Shown: positions 38,550-48,462 of the stretch, piece by piece
Numbering within the stretch: the first letter of the stretch is position 1
How the letters are laid out: every line of letters starts with the position of its first letter
Assembly (NCBI RefSeq): GCF_000179575.2
Contig: NC_015636.1
Span: 845,495 to 909,494 of the forward strand
Length of the DNA stretch: 64,000 nucleotides
Reading direction: 5' to 3'
Source: Methanothermococcus okinawensis IH1
GTDB taxonomy: Archaea > AGJL01 > Methanococci > Methanococcales > Methanococcaceae
The notes under the pieces: generated by a model
What the model was told of the DNA's origin: nothing
The model's database searches: none
The model's input: the letters and a program-made list of their open reading frames with translations, nothing else
Made by a program: the position numbers and the translations under genes

Positions 38550-39308
38550 ATGACGATAAAATATCAAAAAGTTGGAGACATATTACTTGTAAAAAAAGAT
38601 TTAACAGGCGATGAAATAAACTATCTAATAAATAAAACAAAATGCAAAACAATACTTAAATATAATTATATAAATGGAGATATGAGAAAACCAAAAGTAA
38701 AGTTGTTATACGGCACTGAAACAGAAACAATTCATAAAGAACATGGATGTTTATTTAAAATTGATGTTTCAAAGGTCATGTGGAGTATGGGAAATATCGA
38801 GGAAAGAAAACGAATGGCATATATTTCAAATTCTGATGAAACTGTTGTAGATATGTTTGCAGGAATAGGATACTTCACCATACCAATGGCAAAATATTCA
38901 AAACCTAAAAAAATATATGCTATTGAGATAAATCCTGATTCTTATCATTATATGGTAGAAAATATAAAATTAAACAAATTAACTAATGTAGTTCCAATAT
39001 TAAGCGATAATAGGGATGTGGCGTTAAAAAATATAGCAGATAGGGTAATTATGGGTTATGTTTTAAAAACACGGTTCTTTTTAGATAAGGCATTTGAATT
39101 TTTAAAGGAAGGAAAAATATGCACCATTCACTATCACGACACATTGGCTGAAAAAATAATGAATACTGAACCAATTAATGAAATAAAAAAATATGCTGAA
39201 AAATATGAATATAACATCCTTTCCCACGAAATTCATAAGGTAAAAAAATACGCTCCTGGTGTATGGCATATTGTAGTAGATGCCGAGCTCATTAAATATA
39301 ATAAATAA
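38550..39308 (+). CDS. taw2: tRNA(Phe) wyosine aminocarboxypropyltransferase (TYW2 homolog, Taw2)
   Basis: 252 residues. Uses SAM to transfer its 3-amino-3-carboxypropyl group to imidazo-base G37 of tRNA(Phe). Seen are IKYQKVGDILLVKK at the start, HGCLFKIDVSKVMWSMGNIE, ERKRMAYI, the SAM motif VVDMFAGIGYFTIPMAKYS, and the end KKYAPGVWHIVVDAE. It is very close to the characterised methanococcal enzyme and distinct from Trm5 by its missing NPP-type motif. The ATG at 38550 fits homolog length better than the start five codons upstream. Confidence 0.88.
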   Translation: MTIKYQKVGDILLVKKDLTGDEINYLINKTKCKTILKYNYINGDMRKPKVKLLYGTETETIHKEHGCLFKIDVSKVMWSMGNIEERKRMAYISNSDETVVDMFAGIGYFTIPMAKYSKPKKIYAIEINPDSYHYMVENIKLNKLTNVVPILSDNRDVALKNIADRVIMGYVLKTRFFLDKAFEFLKEGKICTIHYHDTLAEKIMNTEPINEIKKYAEKYEYNILSHEIHKVKKYAPGVWHIVVDAELIKYNK

Positions 39309-39370
39309 ATAATAAAAATTAAAATAAAAATAAGAAAGAATTAAATAAATGTATTATATTTTTTTAGCTT

Positions 39371-40060
39371 TTATTCAGTTTTAATACCATTTAACACGGC
39401 TTCTTTATGAATGCCCAGTGCTTTTTGTTTTTTACATTCTTTTCTAAATATTTTTATTTTTCCAGCTACACACGGGTATCGCTGAATCATCATTGCAGAT
39501 TTTTTGCTTAAATCTTCTATATCTCTTGCATCGAGACCTTTCATAGATTTAGCCATGAATAATGTGCTTCCACATATAGAGCTCCTAATGACTTTGACAT
39601 CTTCAACTTTATTATCTTTTATATAAACCTCAACCTTTGGAGTTCCGAATTCTTCTAAAAATTCCTTTAATTTTGGATACTTGTTAATTAAATCTCCCGC
39701 ATCTTTTTCATCCAATAAACACATCTCATCTGGACATATAGCATCAAATTTACTTAATTCTTTTTTCTGCCCTTCTCCACCCCATGTAGCAACAATTATA
39801 ACTACATTGGGGTTTTTTTCCTTAGCAGTTCTGCAAACCTCGTATGTATTATCTGGATGCTGAGTATATAACAGCAAAACATCAGCTTCTTTGAATTTAT
39901 CCACTACTTCATTAGGTAGTTCTATTTCATCAACAATAAAATCTGTGGGTCTATCTATTTTACATATTCCCATAAATTCATTTTTCTTTCCAAAAGAATT
40001 TACAGTCCCTTGAATTCTATATCCATAAGCTCCGTCGGTTATTACCAATATTTTTGCCAT
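39371..40060 (-). CDS. DUF166-family protein
   Basis: 229 residues. A Rossmann-like N-terminus ([19 protein letters not shown]) is followed by cysteines in [37 protein letters not shown] and RKECKK. The family is confined mainly to methanogens, has sometimes been annotated as thymidylate synthase-like without proof, and has no known reaction. The start at 40060 has GAGGGAAAAT ahead. It begins 8 bases after the stop of the radical SAM gene, so the two are an operon. Confidence 0.72.
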   Translation of the reverse strand: MAKILVITDGAYGYRIQGTVNSFGKKNEFMGICKIDRPTDFIVDEIELPNEVVDKFKEADVLLLYTQHPDNTYEVCRTAKEKNPNVVIIVATWGGEGQKKELSKFDAICPDEMCLLDEKDAGDLINKYPKLKEFLEEFGTPKVEVYIKDNKVEDVKVIRSSICGSTLFMAKSMKGLDARDIEDLSKKSAMMIQRYPCVAGKIKIFRKECKKQKALGIHKEAVLNGIKTE

Positions 40061-40068
40061 ATTTTCCC

Positions 40069-41469
40069 TCATTTTAGATTTTTGGTCAAAATACATCCTG
40101 GGTCTTCTCTTAAATAATCATCATAGTAGGAATAAGCACGAGCTCTGCAACCTCCACAAACATATTTATACATGCAACTTCCACATATCTTTAATTTATC
40201 CCTATCCCTTAAATCATTTAATATTTTATTATTTCTCCAAAATTCTAAGAAGTCATTTTCATCCTTGAATGATTTGATATTCCCCAATTTTAATGGGAAG
40301 AATACACATGGTTGTATATCCCCATTAGCCCTTAAACTTAAATAAAATCTTCCACATCCGCATCCTCCAATAAAATTAGCCAAACTTTTTAATCGTTCAT
40401 TTTCTCCTAAATCAACATTTGCAAAGTGTGATGCTAAATAATATTTATTATGCTCCAATGCAGTTCTTGAATAATATGGAGCTGTTGATAAGAAGGCAGT
40501 TCTGTATTTTTTTCCAGTATCATTATTTAATTTTTCCCATAATAAATTTAATAACTCTTCTCTCTCTTCGGGGGATAAATCAATATCATAATCTCCAACG
40601 CCAACTGGAATGTAGTTATATAACATAAAATAATTTACATTAAGTTCTTCGGCTAAATCCATGACCTTTGGAACATCCCTATAATTTAACTTTGTTGCCG
40701 TAGTTGCTATTGCACAGAATATATCCTCATCAACAACATTTTTAATTCCTTCAATAGTTTTATCATAAATACCTTTTATTCCTCTAAATTTTTCATGGGT
40801 TTCTTTGGTTCCATCCAAACTAATCTGCACAAAATCCACTTTGTGTTCTTTTAATTTTTTTGCATTTGTTTTATTTAACATTGTTCCGTTGCTGGCTATT
40901 GATACCTGCATATTGTAATCCTTTGCCCTATCTATCAATTCAAATAAATCTTTTCTCATCAATGGTTCTCCCCCAGAAAAGGCAATGGCTACAACGCCAC
41001 TATTTGCTAATATGTCGATGGTTTTTAAAGCCTCTTCTGTATTCAATTCATCTTCCAGTGGTTTTCCTGCATTTGCATAGCAGTGTTTGCATCTCAAATT
41101 ACATGCATAAGTAACATCCCACACCACTAAAAACGGAGCTCCGGAAACAAAAGGTCTTTTTACACCGAAATATCCTAACCCCCTTACAACACTTATCAAT
41201 CCCTTTTTAAATAGTGGGTCTTTTAAGAAGTCTTTAAAGTTTTCTTTATAAATTTCACCTGCGAAGGTTTTTAATCCATTGTCTAAAACACTTTTTAAGG
41301 TTTTATAGCCTAATGAATTGATATCTTCCCCCTTCATATAAGCATCGATATAATTTTCAATGATAAGATTTCCATTGTCATCTTTTTTAAAAAGGTTTAA
41401 AATCTGTCTTTTGGTAATTGGATTTAAAATCAACTTTGAAAATACTAACGCCATGTCTTCTGTTTTCAT
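40069..41469 (-). CDS. Radical SAM/SPASM protein
   Basis: 466 residues. An N-terminal helical region of about 115 residues precedes the radical SAM core: [20 protein letters not shown] (CxxxCxxC), [15 protein letters not shown] and [14 protein letters not shown]. The C-terminus carries a cysteine-rich SPASM-like domain ([17 protein letters not shown], then [16 protein letters not shown]) for auxiliary clusters. The family includes peptide- and cofactor-modifying enzymes; the substrate here is unknown. The DUF166 gene follows by 8 bases, so it may be the partner or target. Confidence 0.8.
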
Positions 41470-41608
41470 AATACCACGACACAAATATTTATAAAATAAA
41501 AAATAAAAAATAAATAAAAAATAAATAGAATAATAATCTTTAATGGCTAATTAATAAGAAATTAATTTTATAGTAATATATATTATAAGATAATGTAATA
41601 TTTAAAAC

Positions 41609-42235
41609 TTAAATATTTCTCTTCAAAATCACATTTTTTATGAGCTCACATTTCAAAGAATTGCTTATTAAACATTTCTTTGAACCTTCCAATATAATTT
41701 CTCTCAATTCTTCTTCGGATTTATTGCAGTTATTTACTTCCACATTTATATTCAATACAACCTGTTCAATACATCCCTTTTCAAAACTTTTTTTAACTGT
41801 TCCATTTACTTTAACTTCTCCTTTTATATTTAGGTCTTCCAAAGTCTTCCCTACTGCAATGGATATGCAACCACACAATCCAGATAGGAACAAATCCATA
41901 GGGTTTATTTTATCCCCTACTGAACCTTTTCCACCTTTTGATGCTATTTTTAATCCTTTGATATTTATATCAGTTTCAAATCCTTTTACATATTTTGCAT
42001 CAATACCTTCATTGTAATATTTGGATGTTATAATATCAACGATTTTTTTTATTAATTCTTCCCTCTCTTTTTCAGGTATCTTTGATAAAAAATTATTTAG
42101 ACATTTTGGCATCATCTTAGGCATCATCTTAGGTGCAAATTTTTCTGCCATGTCTGAATTTATCATTTCATCCATCATTTCTATCATGAATTCAGGTTTC
42201 ATGTTTTTCATCATTTCACACATCATCTCTTTCAT
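41609..42235 (-). CDS. OsmC-family protein with methionine-rich N-terminal extension
   Basis: 208 residues. Residues about 75-208 are an OsmC/Ohr-like domain with the two redox cysteines in separate segments (FLSGLCGCISIAVGKTL and the C-terminal KCLISNSLKCEL). Residues 1-45 are extraordinary: 15 methionines and 2 cysteines, with MPKMMPKC at the end. Peroxide reduction is the general OsmC role. The Met-rich part suggests Cu(I)/metal binding or an oxidant-scavenging tail. The start is preceded by GGTGAGCTCCT, where the ribosome binding site overlaps GAGCTC. Confidence 0.75.
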   Translation of the reverse strand: MKEMMCEMMKNMKPEFMIEMMDEMINSDMAEKFAPKMMPKMMPKCLNNFLSKIPEKEREELIKKIVDIITSKYYNEGIDAKYVKGFETDINIKGLKIASKGGKGSVGDKINPMDLFLSGLCGCISIAVGKTLEDLNIKGEVKVNGTVKKSFEKGCIEQVVLNINVEVNNCNKSEEELREIILEGSKKCLISNSLKCELIKNVILKRNI

Positions 42236-42350
42236 AGGAGCTCACCAAAAATAATGATAAAATTAATTAAAATAAAATTATTAATTTATTAGTTCATTGG
42301 ATTAATTAGATATATTAATATTCATATATTTTTTAATTATTTATAATTAT

Positions 42351-42722
42351 TTATATTAAATCATGTTCTTTTAATTTATCGGCGGCTTTTTTAAGGATTT
42401 TTTCTTTAATAATTATTTCTTGCATATATTCTTTATCCGGGAACGTTAAGGCATTATGAGGGCATAGATTACCACAGGTGCTGCATGAAACTACACAGTT
42501 ATATGGTCTTGCAACCACTGGTTTTTTCATGTCTTTATCCCAATCAAATACTATTCTATTTCCACATGTAATAAAACATATTCCACAACCTGTGCATGCA
42601 TCGTAGTCTATTGTAGGATACCATTCTATGTCTTTTCTATCGATGCCCCACCATGGCATTACTGTAAAATCTTTTATTGTCCTTCCCAATGGGTCTTTAC
42701 CAATTACAGGTAAATCTTTCAT
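42351..42722 (-). CDS. 4Fe-4S ferredoxin-type protein
   Basis: 123 residues. One clear cluster motif CTGCGICFITCGN at about residues 42-54, and a second less regular set, CVVSCSTCGNLCPHN, near residue 80. The fourth residue of the first motif is unusual (CGN in place of CP). It lies divergently upstream of the fwd cluster, so it may carry electrons to or from formylmethanofuran dehydrogenase, but this is inference. GGTGAAATA precedes the ATG. Confidence 0.8.
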   Translation of the reverse strand: MKDLPVIGKDPLGRTIKDFTVMPWWGIDRKDIEWYPTIDYDACTGCGICFITCGNRIVFDWDKDMKKPVVARPYNCVVSCSTCGNLCPHNALTFPDKEYMQEIIIKEKILKKAADKLKEHDLI

Positions 42723-43052
42723 TATTTCACCTTTTTTTATTTTATTTATTTTATTTTTTTAACCTTAATTTTTTATTTTTAATTGATATTTACAAATATA
42801 TTAATGGAAATCATTATATTTAAACCTTTCGATATATTGATTAATTTTAATATATTTTAAGTATTTTTAAATATATAAATATAACAATATATTCATAGTC
42901 ATGGCATTATATGTTGTTGTATAATATTATGTGAGCAATACTAACTATGCTATATATAAGTTTTGACTTGATGTTAGAAGAATACTATATATAATATTAA
43001 AACAAATGTGATAATGACTAACATATATAATCATATATAATAAGATGACATC
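42723..43052. promoter_or_regulatory. Divergent promoter region of the ferredoxin gene and the fwd cluster
   Basis: 330 bases. Toward the fwd side there is a TATA box in GCTATATATAAG (around 42949-42960) and another in CTATATATAATATT (about 42982-42995). On the left side, TTTCGATATATTG (42829-42841) could serve the ferredoxin gene. No ORF was seen. The HTH-ferredoxin protein encoded next to it is the natural candidate to bind here. Confidence 0.5.
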
Positions 43053-43517
43053 ATGCCAGAACATATATTATCAGGGATTAAAGCAATAGTGGCAATGAAA
43101 CTAAAAAAGGAAGGAAAATTGCAGAGAGAGATAGCAGAGTATCTAAAAATGGATAGGTCAATAATTTCTCATTATTTACATGGAAGACACCCATCAGATA
43201 GAGTTATGAGAGTTTCAGAAGAGATAGTGGATTTACCAGCGGAATACGGCATTAGGATTATAAATTCAATGAGTGAAGATAGAGAGCTTACAAAGAAAAT
43301 TATAGATAATCTATATCATGTAAAAATTGAAATAGATAGGAATAAATGTATTCTCTGCGGAGAATGTCTCGAATGTCCTTATAATGCTATTTTTAAGAAT
43401 GGGCATTTAATAGAAATAGATAATAACAAATGCATGTTATGTGGAGACTGCATAGCTATTTGCCCAGTAAATGCTTTAAAATTAAATAAATTCTTACCAA
43501 ATGAATTGGAGGAATAA
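43053..43517 (+). CDS. HTH-ferredoxin fusion at the head of the fwd cluster
   Basis: 154 residues. Residues about 3-50 form a helix-turn-helix (KEGKLQREIAEYLKMDRSII then SHYLHGRHPS, an XRE-like arrangement). Residues 90-150 carry two 4Fe-4S motifs: CILCGECLECPYNA (one cysteine spacing is shortened) and CMLCGDCIAICPVNA. The gene ends 2 bases before fwdF. Related genes in methanococci have been annotated as a subunit of the tungsten enzyme, but the HTH argues for a redox-sensing transcription regulator. Both roles remain open. Confidence 0.75.
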   Translation: MPEHILSGIKAIVAMKLKKEGKLQREIAEYLKMDRSIISHYLHGRHPSDRVMRVSEEIVDLPAEYGIRIINSMSEDRELTKKIIDNLYHVKIEIDRNKCILCGECLECPYNAIFKNGHLIEIDNNKCMLCGDCIAICPVNALKLNKFLPNELEE

Positions 43518-43519
43518 AA

Positions 43520-44587
43520 ATGACAATAGATGCAAAAAAAGAAAGATGCGATAGTGCTGTCCAAATAGTAAGGGATGGAACTGTGGAGAATAGAGTTTTA
43601 AACTGGAACGACAATATGTGTGTTGGATGCGGTATTTGTAGCGATATATGTCCTGTTGGAGCAATTGAAATGGGTCCATTGGGAGCTATTTTTAAAGGAG
43701 ATATTGAAGCTCCAAAATTGGATATTGATAATAAAAAATGTGTATTGTGTGGAATGTGTGCCTCTGCATGTCCATTTGGTGCTATGGATTTGAAGATAGA
43801 TGGAACTTCTATAAAGGAGCTCCCACAGTATCCAAAGATAAAAAGGGATATTACATTAAATCAGGACAAATGTGTTTTATGTGAGCAGTGTGAAATGGTA
43901 TGTCCCCAATGTGCAATAGAGGTTGAAAGAGAACTCCCTGAAAGAAAAACATTGGTATTGGGGGAAATAAACATAAATAAAGAAACCTGCGTATTGTGTG
44001 GTATCTGTGCAGATTATTGTCCAGCTGATGCTATAGAGCTCGTGCCTGGTGAAATGAATGCTTTAAATCTAAATCCATATAGTGATATTGTAGTAGATAC
44101 TGATGCCTGTGTATATTGTAAGGTCTGTGAAAAGGCATGTCCTCACAATGCAATTGAGGTAATCTGTTATAAATGTCCTCTTGCAAACAGAATCAAAAAA
44201 CCAGAATTGTATAAAGAAATCACTGGAAAAACAACAATTAACAAAAATCTATGTGTATCATGCAGTTGGTGTGAAAATGTATGTCCAGCTGATGCATTGT
44301 CTGTTGAAAAACCATTTGAAGGGGAATTAATTATAGATGAGGATGCATGTAATGCCTGTGGTGCATGTATTGCAATATGTCCATGTAATGCACTTGTATT
44401 CCCAAAATCAGAGGGTCAAGCACAGATAGCTCCAAAAATTGCAGTAAATCCAAATGTATGTATATTATGTGGAGCATGCACTCATGCATGTCCTGTAAAT
44501 GCACTGAAAGTTAAAAGGACAAAAATAAACATGACAAAAGTAAATGCACCTGCATGGAATGAAGCATTTGAAAAATTGCTAAAATAA
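43520..44587 (+). CDS. fwdF: Tungsten formylmethanofuran dehydrogenase subunit F (polyferredoxin)
   Basis: 355 residues with eight CxxCxxCxxxCP motifs, from CVGCGICSDICP to CILCGACTHACP, each able to hold a 4Fe-4S cluster, the full complement of FwdF. It forms the electron wire of the Fwd complex that reduces CO2 to formylmethanofuran, the first step of methanogenesis. GGAGGAATAAAA, overlapping the stop of the HTH-ferredoxin gene, is the ribosome binding site. Confidence 0.95.
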   Translation: MTIDAKKERCDSAVQIVRDGTVENRVLNWNDNMCVGCGICSDICPVGAIEMGPLGAIFKGDIEAPKLDIDNKKCVLCGMCASACPFGAMDLKIDGTSIKELPQYPKIKRDITLNQDKCVLCEQCEMVCPQCAIEVERELPERKTLVLGEININKETCVLCGICADYCPADAIELVPGEMNALNLNPYSDIVVDTDACVYCKVCEKACPHNAIEVICYKCPLANRIKKPELYKEITGKTTINKNLCVSCSWCENVCPADALSVEKPFEGELIIDEDACNACGACIAICPCNALVFPKSEGQAQIAPKIAVNPNVCILCGACTHACPVNALKVKRTKINMTKVNAPAWNEAFEKLLK

Positions 44588-44697
44588 ATAAAATATAGAT
44601 AGTGTATAAAGACATAAAAAACATAAAAAATAAAATAAAAAAGAAAAGGGTAAAAAAGTAATAGAATAATAACGAATAAACCAAAATAGGTGGTTAA

Positions 44698-44937
44698 ATG
44701 TATAAATTGGAAGTATATCCTGAAAAGTGCCATGGATGCGGAAATTGTGTGGTTTCATGTCCTGTAAATGCAAGAGACCCAAATACCTATGGTGGAAAAG
44801 GACCGGAAGATGAAAGTATCGTAATTCTTAGAGTTATAAATGGAGTAGTTAATATTATAAACGGCGATTTATGCGGTGGATGTGGTGCATGTGTCGAATC
44901 CTGTCCAGTAGGTGCTATAAAACTTGTTATAAAATAA
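44698..44937 (+). CDS. fwdG: Tungsten formylmethanofuran dehydrogenase subunit G (ferredoxin)
   Basis: 79 residues with two 4Fe-4S motifs, CHGCGNCVVSCPVNA and CGGCGACVESCPVGA, separated by a loop with PNTYGGKGPED, as in FwdG. It passes electrons between the catalytic subunit and the FwdF polyferredoxin. GGTGGTTAA precedes the ATG. Confidence 0.92.
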   Translation: MYKLEVYPEKCHGCGNCVVSCPVNARDPNTYGGKGPEDESIVILRVINGVVNIINGDLCGGCGACVESCPVGAIKLVIK

Positions 44938-45070
44938 ATTAAAAAAATAAAAATAAAGTAAAAGAACGAAAAAAAGTAAAACTAAAAGTAAAAATAAATA
45001 AAATAAATTAAAATTTAAAATAAAAAATAGGAATAAAAGAATAAAAAAGAATAACGGATTCGGTGATATA

Positions 45071-45460
45071 ATGAAATTTAAATTAAACACTGGTAGGACT
45101 ATATGGCAGGGTGAGGCAATCGAAGCAGGTAAAAATCTTGAAATGTATAGAAAAGCCGCAGGAGTTTGTTATTTTAATGAAGAAGATATGTTTAAATTAG
45201 GAATAAAAGAAGGAGATTCCGTTAAGGTTAAGTCAGAATATGGGGATGTAGTTGTTAAAGCAAAAAAGACAACTCAAACAATGCCAGAGGGTATGGTATT
45301 TATCCCAATGGGACCTTGGGCAAACTGTGTGGTATTGCCTGAAACTAAGAGTACAGCAATGCCTTCTTTTAAAGGACCCCTTGAAGTTGAAATTGAAAAA
45401 ACAGATGAAGAAGTTCCAATAATGATGGATTTAATGAGAAAAAAATATATTGAGTGTTAA
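45071..45460 (+). CDS. fwdD: Tungsten formylmethanofuran dehydrogenase subunit D
   Basis: 129 residues of the molybdopterin-dinucleotide binding domain (double-psi beta-barrel). It shows LNTGRTIWQGEAIEAGKN, the nucleotide-contact region YFNEEDMFKLGIKEGDSVKV, and VFIPMGPWANCVV. It completes the tungstopterin-binding site of FwdB. GGTGATATA precedes the ATG. Confidence 0.93.
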   Translation: MKFKLNTGRTIWQGEAIEAGKNLEMYRKAAGVCYFNEEDMFKLGIKEGDSVKVKSEYGDVVVKAKKTTQTMPEGMVFIPMGPWANCVVLPETKSTAMPSFKGPLEVEIEKTDEEVPIMMDLMRKKYIEC

Positions 45461-45488
45461 TAGCTATATCTAATATTGAGGTGATTTC

Positions 45489-47192
45489 ATGGAATATATT
45501 ATAAAAAATGGGATTGTATATGACCCATTAAATGGGGTCGATGGAGAAAAAATGGATATCTGCGTAAAGGATGGAAAAATTGTAGAATCTGTTTCAGGCA
45601 ATGCTGTGGAAATTGATGCAAATGGATGTGTGGTAATGCCCGGCGGTATAGATTCCCACACCCATGTCGCTGGTCCGAAGGTAAATACTGGTAGGGTAAT
45701 GAGACCTGAGGATAGTAAAAAGGACATATATAACAAAAAAGGACTTAGAAGTGGAAGTGGATTTTCAGTACCTTCTACATTCAAGACAGGATATGAGTAT
45801 TCTGAAATGGGATATACCACAGTAGTTGAGGCAGCTGTTCCTCCGTTGTTAGCAAGACACACCCATGAGGAGATTATAGATACCCCCCAACTTGATATGG
45901 CAGCAATGCCTGTAATGGGAAATAATTGGATGATAATGGAATATTTAAAAGAAGAAAATTATGAAATGTGTGCAGCATATGTAGCATGGCTTTTAAGAGC
46001 TACAAGAGGATATGCTATAAAAATCGTTAATCCCGGTGGAACAGAAGCATGGGGCTGGGGAAAGAATGTTCATGGTATTGATGACCCAGTTCCATATTTC
46101 GGAATTACAGGTAGGGAAATAGTAAGAGGGTTAGCCAAAGTAAATGAAATGCTTGGATTACCTCATTCAATACATGTTCATCCAAACGATTTGGGACACC
46201 CTGGAAACTGGGAAACTACAATAGCTACAATGGATTGTGTTAAGGACATTGAGGCAAAACCTAAATATGGTGAGAGGGATACAGTATATTACAACACACA
46301 CGTGCAGTTCCATTCTTATGGCGGGACTTCATGGAAGGACTTTGTAAGTAAAGGTATTGAAATTGCTGAATATATAAATAAATCAAGCCATGTAATTGTA
46401 GATGTTGGACAAATAACGCTTGATGAAACAACAACAATGACAGCAGATGGTCCAATGGAATACGACCTTCACATGACAAATGGTTTGAAATGGGCAAACT
46501 GTGATGTTGAGCTTGAAACAGGTTCAGGAGTCGTTCCATTTATTTACAAACCAAAAGGACCAGTTTATTCAGTTCAGTGGGGTATTGGATTAGAAATATT
46601 CCTAAATACTGATACTAATAAAATAATATTAACAACTGATAATCCAAATGCAGGACCATTTACAAGATATTCAAGAATAATAGCATGGTTGATGAGTAAA
46701 GAATACAGAGATGACTGGTTAAACAATAAGGTTCATGCCTGGGCTAAACAAAGAACCTCTGTTGCAGACAGCGATAAAGAATATTCAATGTATGAGATAG
46801 CAAAAGTAACAAGAGCAAATCAGGCAAAGGTATTGGGTTTAAGTGAAGAAAAAGGCCATTTAGGTGTTGGGGCTGATGCAGATATTGCAATCTATGAAAT
46901 AAATCCAGAAGAAAAAGATGGAAAAGTAATTGAAAAAGCATTTAGATATGCAAAATATGTATTAAAAGGCGGAGAATTGGTGGTAAAAACTGGAAATGTA
47001 GTAAAAGAGTTGCCAAGTAATACGATATATGTAAATGCAAAAGTAGATGATGCTCTTGAAGAGGAGCTCATGAAAGACCTTAGGGCAAAATTCAAAAAAT
47101 ACTACTCAGTTAATATTGACAACTATCCAGTTTCTGACCATTATGCAAACAACTGGAAACCAATTAATATCGATGCAACGGACATTAAATAA
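45489..47192 (+). CDS. fwdA: Formylmethanofuran dehydrogenase subunit A
   Basis: 567 residues, an amidohydrolase-type TIM barrel with a two-metal site. The HxH ligands lie in GIDSHTHVAGPKVNTGRVM, the lysine that is carboxylated lies in the YAIKIVNPGGTEAWGWG region, further histidines are in HSIHVHPNDLGHPGNWETT, and the last aspartate is in ILTTDNPNAGPFT. It condenses formate, produced from CO2 by FwdB, with methanofuran. GAGGTGATTTC precedes the ATG. Confidence 0.96.
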   Translation: MEYIIKNGIVYDPLNGVDGEKMDICVKDGKIVESVSGNAVEIDANGCVVMPGGIDSHTHVAGPKVNTGRVMRPEDSKKDIYNKKGLRSGSGFSVPSTFKTGYEYSEMGYTTVVEAAVPPLLARHTHEEIIDTPQLDMAAMPVMGNNWMIMEYLKEENYEMCAAYVAWLLRATRGYAIKIVNPGGTEAWGWGKNVHGIDDPVPYFGITGREIVRGLAKVNEMLGLPHSIHVHPNDLGHPGNWETTIATMDCVKDIEAKPKYGERDTVYYNTHVQFHSYGGTSWKDFVSKGIEIAEYINKSSHVIVDVGQITLDETTTMTADGPMEYDLHMTNGLKWANCDVELETGSGVVPFIYKPKGPVYSVQWGIGLEIFLNTDTNKIILTTDNPNAGPFTRYSRIIAWLMSKEYRDDWLNNKVHAWAKQRTSVADSDKEYSMYEIAKVTRANQAKVLGLSEEKGHLGVGADADIAIYEINPEEKDGKVIEKAFRYAKYVLKGGELVVKTGNVVKELPSNTIYVNAKVDDALEEELMKDLRAKFKKYYSVNIDNYPVSDHYANNWKPINIDATDIK

Positions 47193-47400
47193 TAAATAAT
47201 AAGAAATAATAATAAATAATGCGAAATAGTATTAATATAGAGTTATTACAATAAAATTATTCCTATATCTTATTGCATTTAAAATAATTCAATAATAACA
47301 GGATAACTTAATAAGTTAATTTAATAGTTATTAATATTTAATATTTTATTTAATTTTTTATTATTAAAATATCTTTAAAATCTATATTTTAGGTGATAAA

Positions 47401-48216
47401 ATGGAACTTATTCTTACATTAAAGAAAAATATTATGGTTCCTGTGGAGATGGATAAAATTCTTCCAGAAAAAGTCCAGGATTTATCCAAAGACGAAATAA
47501 AAAATATTGAATTGCCTCAGGGAAGAACAACAATTACAGTAGAGGAGCTCTTTAATATTGAGGTAAAAGAAAGTGAAACTCCAAGGGTAGTTATAAAAAA
47601 TTCAACCCCTAAATTAAAAAGAATTGGAGAAAAAATGACCTCTGGTGAAATAGTCGTTGAAGGGGATGCAGGAATGTATGTGGGTGCAGAGATGAAAGGC
47701 GGAAAGATAGTAGTTAATGGAAATGCCGATAGCTGGGTTGGACAGAATATGAAAGGCGGAGAAATAATAATTAAAGGAGATGCTAAGGATTATGTTGGTT
47801 CTGCATATAGGGGAGATTGGAGAGGTATGAGTGGTGGAACTATAACTGTTGAAGGAAATGCAGGAAGTGAGCTCGGGGAATTTATGAAAGGTGGGCTAAT
47901 CCATATAAAAGGAAATGTAGATATCCATGCAGGAATCCATCAGAGTGGAGGAATAATAATAATCGATGGAGATGCCGATGGAAGAGCAGGCGGAGAAATG
48001 GTAAAAGGAGCAATAGTTATAAATGGAAAAGTAAAGGATTTAATGCCATCATTTAAATTTGAAGGAATTGTTGAAAATCCTGTTATAAAATTGTCTAAAA
48101 AAGATGCTGGAACACCTATAACAGGTAAATATTATAAATTCATAGGAGATTATGCAAAGAACAAACCAAAAGGACAACTGTATATATCAGTTGAAAACAA
48201 TCCCAATTTAAGATAA
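47401..48216 (+). CDS. fwdC: Formylmethanofuran dehydrogenase subunit C
   Basis: 271 residues. A right-handed beta-helix of GxxG-type repeats (GEIVVEGDAGMYVGAEMKGG, GKIVVNGNADSWVGQNMKGG) related to the C-terminal domain of glutamate synthase. Structural role in the Fwd complex. The gene that often follows, fwdB, is not here: the next gene is queD-like after 246 T-rich bases. AGGTGATAAA precedes the ATG. Confidence 0.95.
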   Translation: MELILTLKKNIMVPVEMDKILPEKVQDLSKDEIKNIELPQGRTTITVEELFNIEVKESETPRVVIKNSTPKLKRIGEKMTSGEIVVEGDAGMYVGAEMKGGKIVVNGNADSWVGQNMKGGEIIIKGDAKDYVGSAYRGDWRGMSGGTITVEGNAGSELGEFMKGGLIHIKGNVDIHAGIHQSGGIIIIDGDADGRAGGEMVKGAIVINGKVKDLMPSFKFEGIVENPVIKLSKKDAGTPITGKYYKFIGDYAKNKPKGQLYISVENNPNLR

Positions 48217-48462
48217 ATAATTTATTTATTTTAATTTTTTAAATTTTTAACTTATTAATTTTAATTTTATTCTATTATTTTATTCTATTATTTTTATATT
48301 GGTTATATTTATACCTAAATATTATAATTCCTATTTTCCTTTTTTATCTTTCTTTTCTTTTTAATTTTTTATAAAATAGTTATAAATTTATATAAAAAAT
48401 GAGTCATTATACATATTGTTTATTTTATTATTATTATCTATAAATATAAAAAGAGGAAAACA

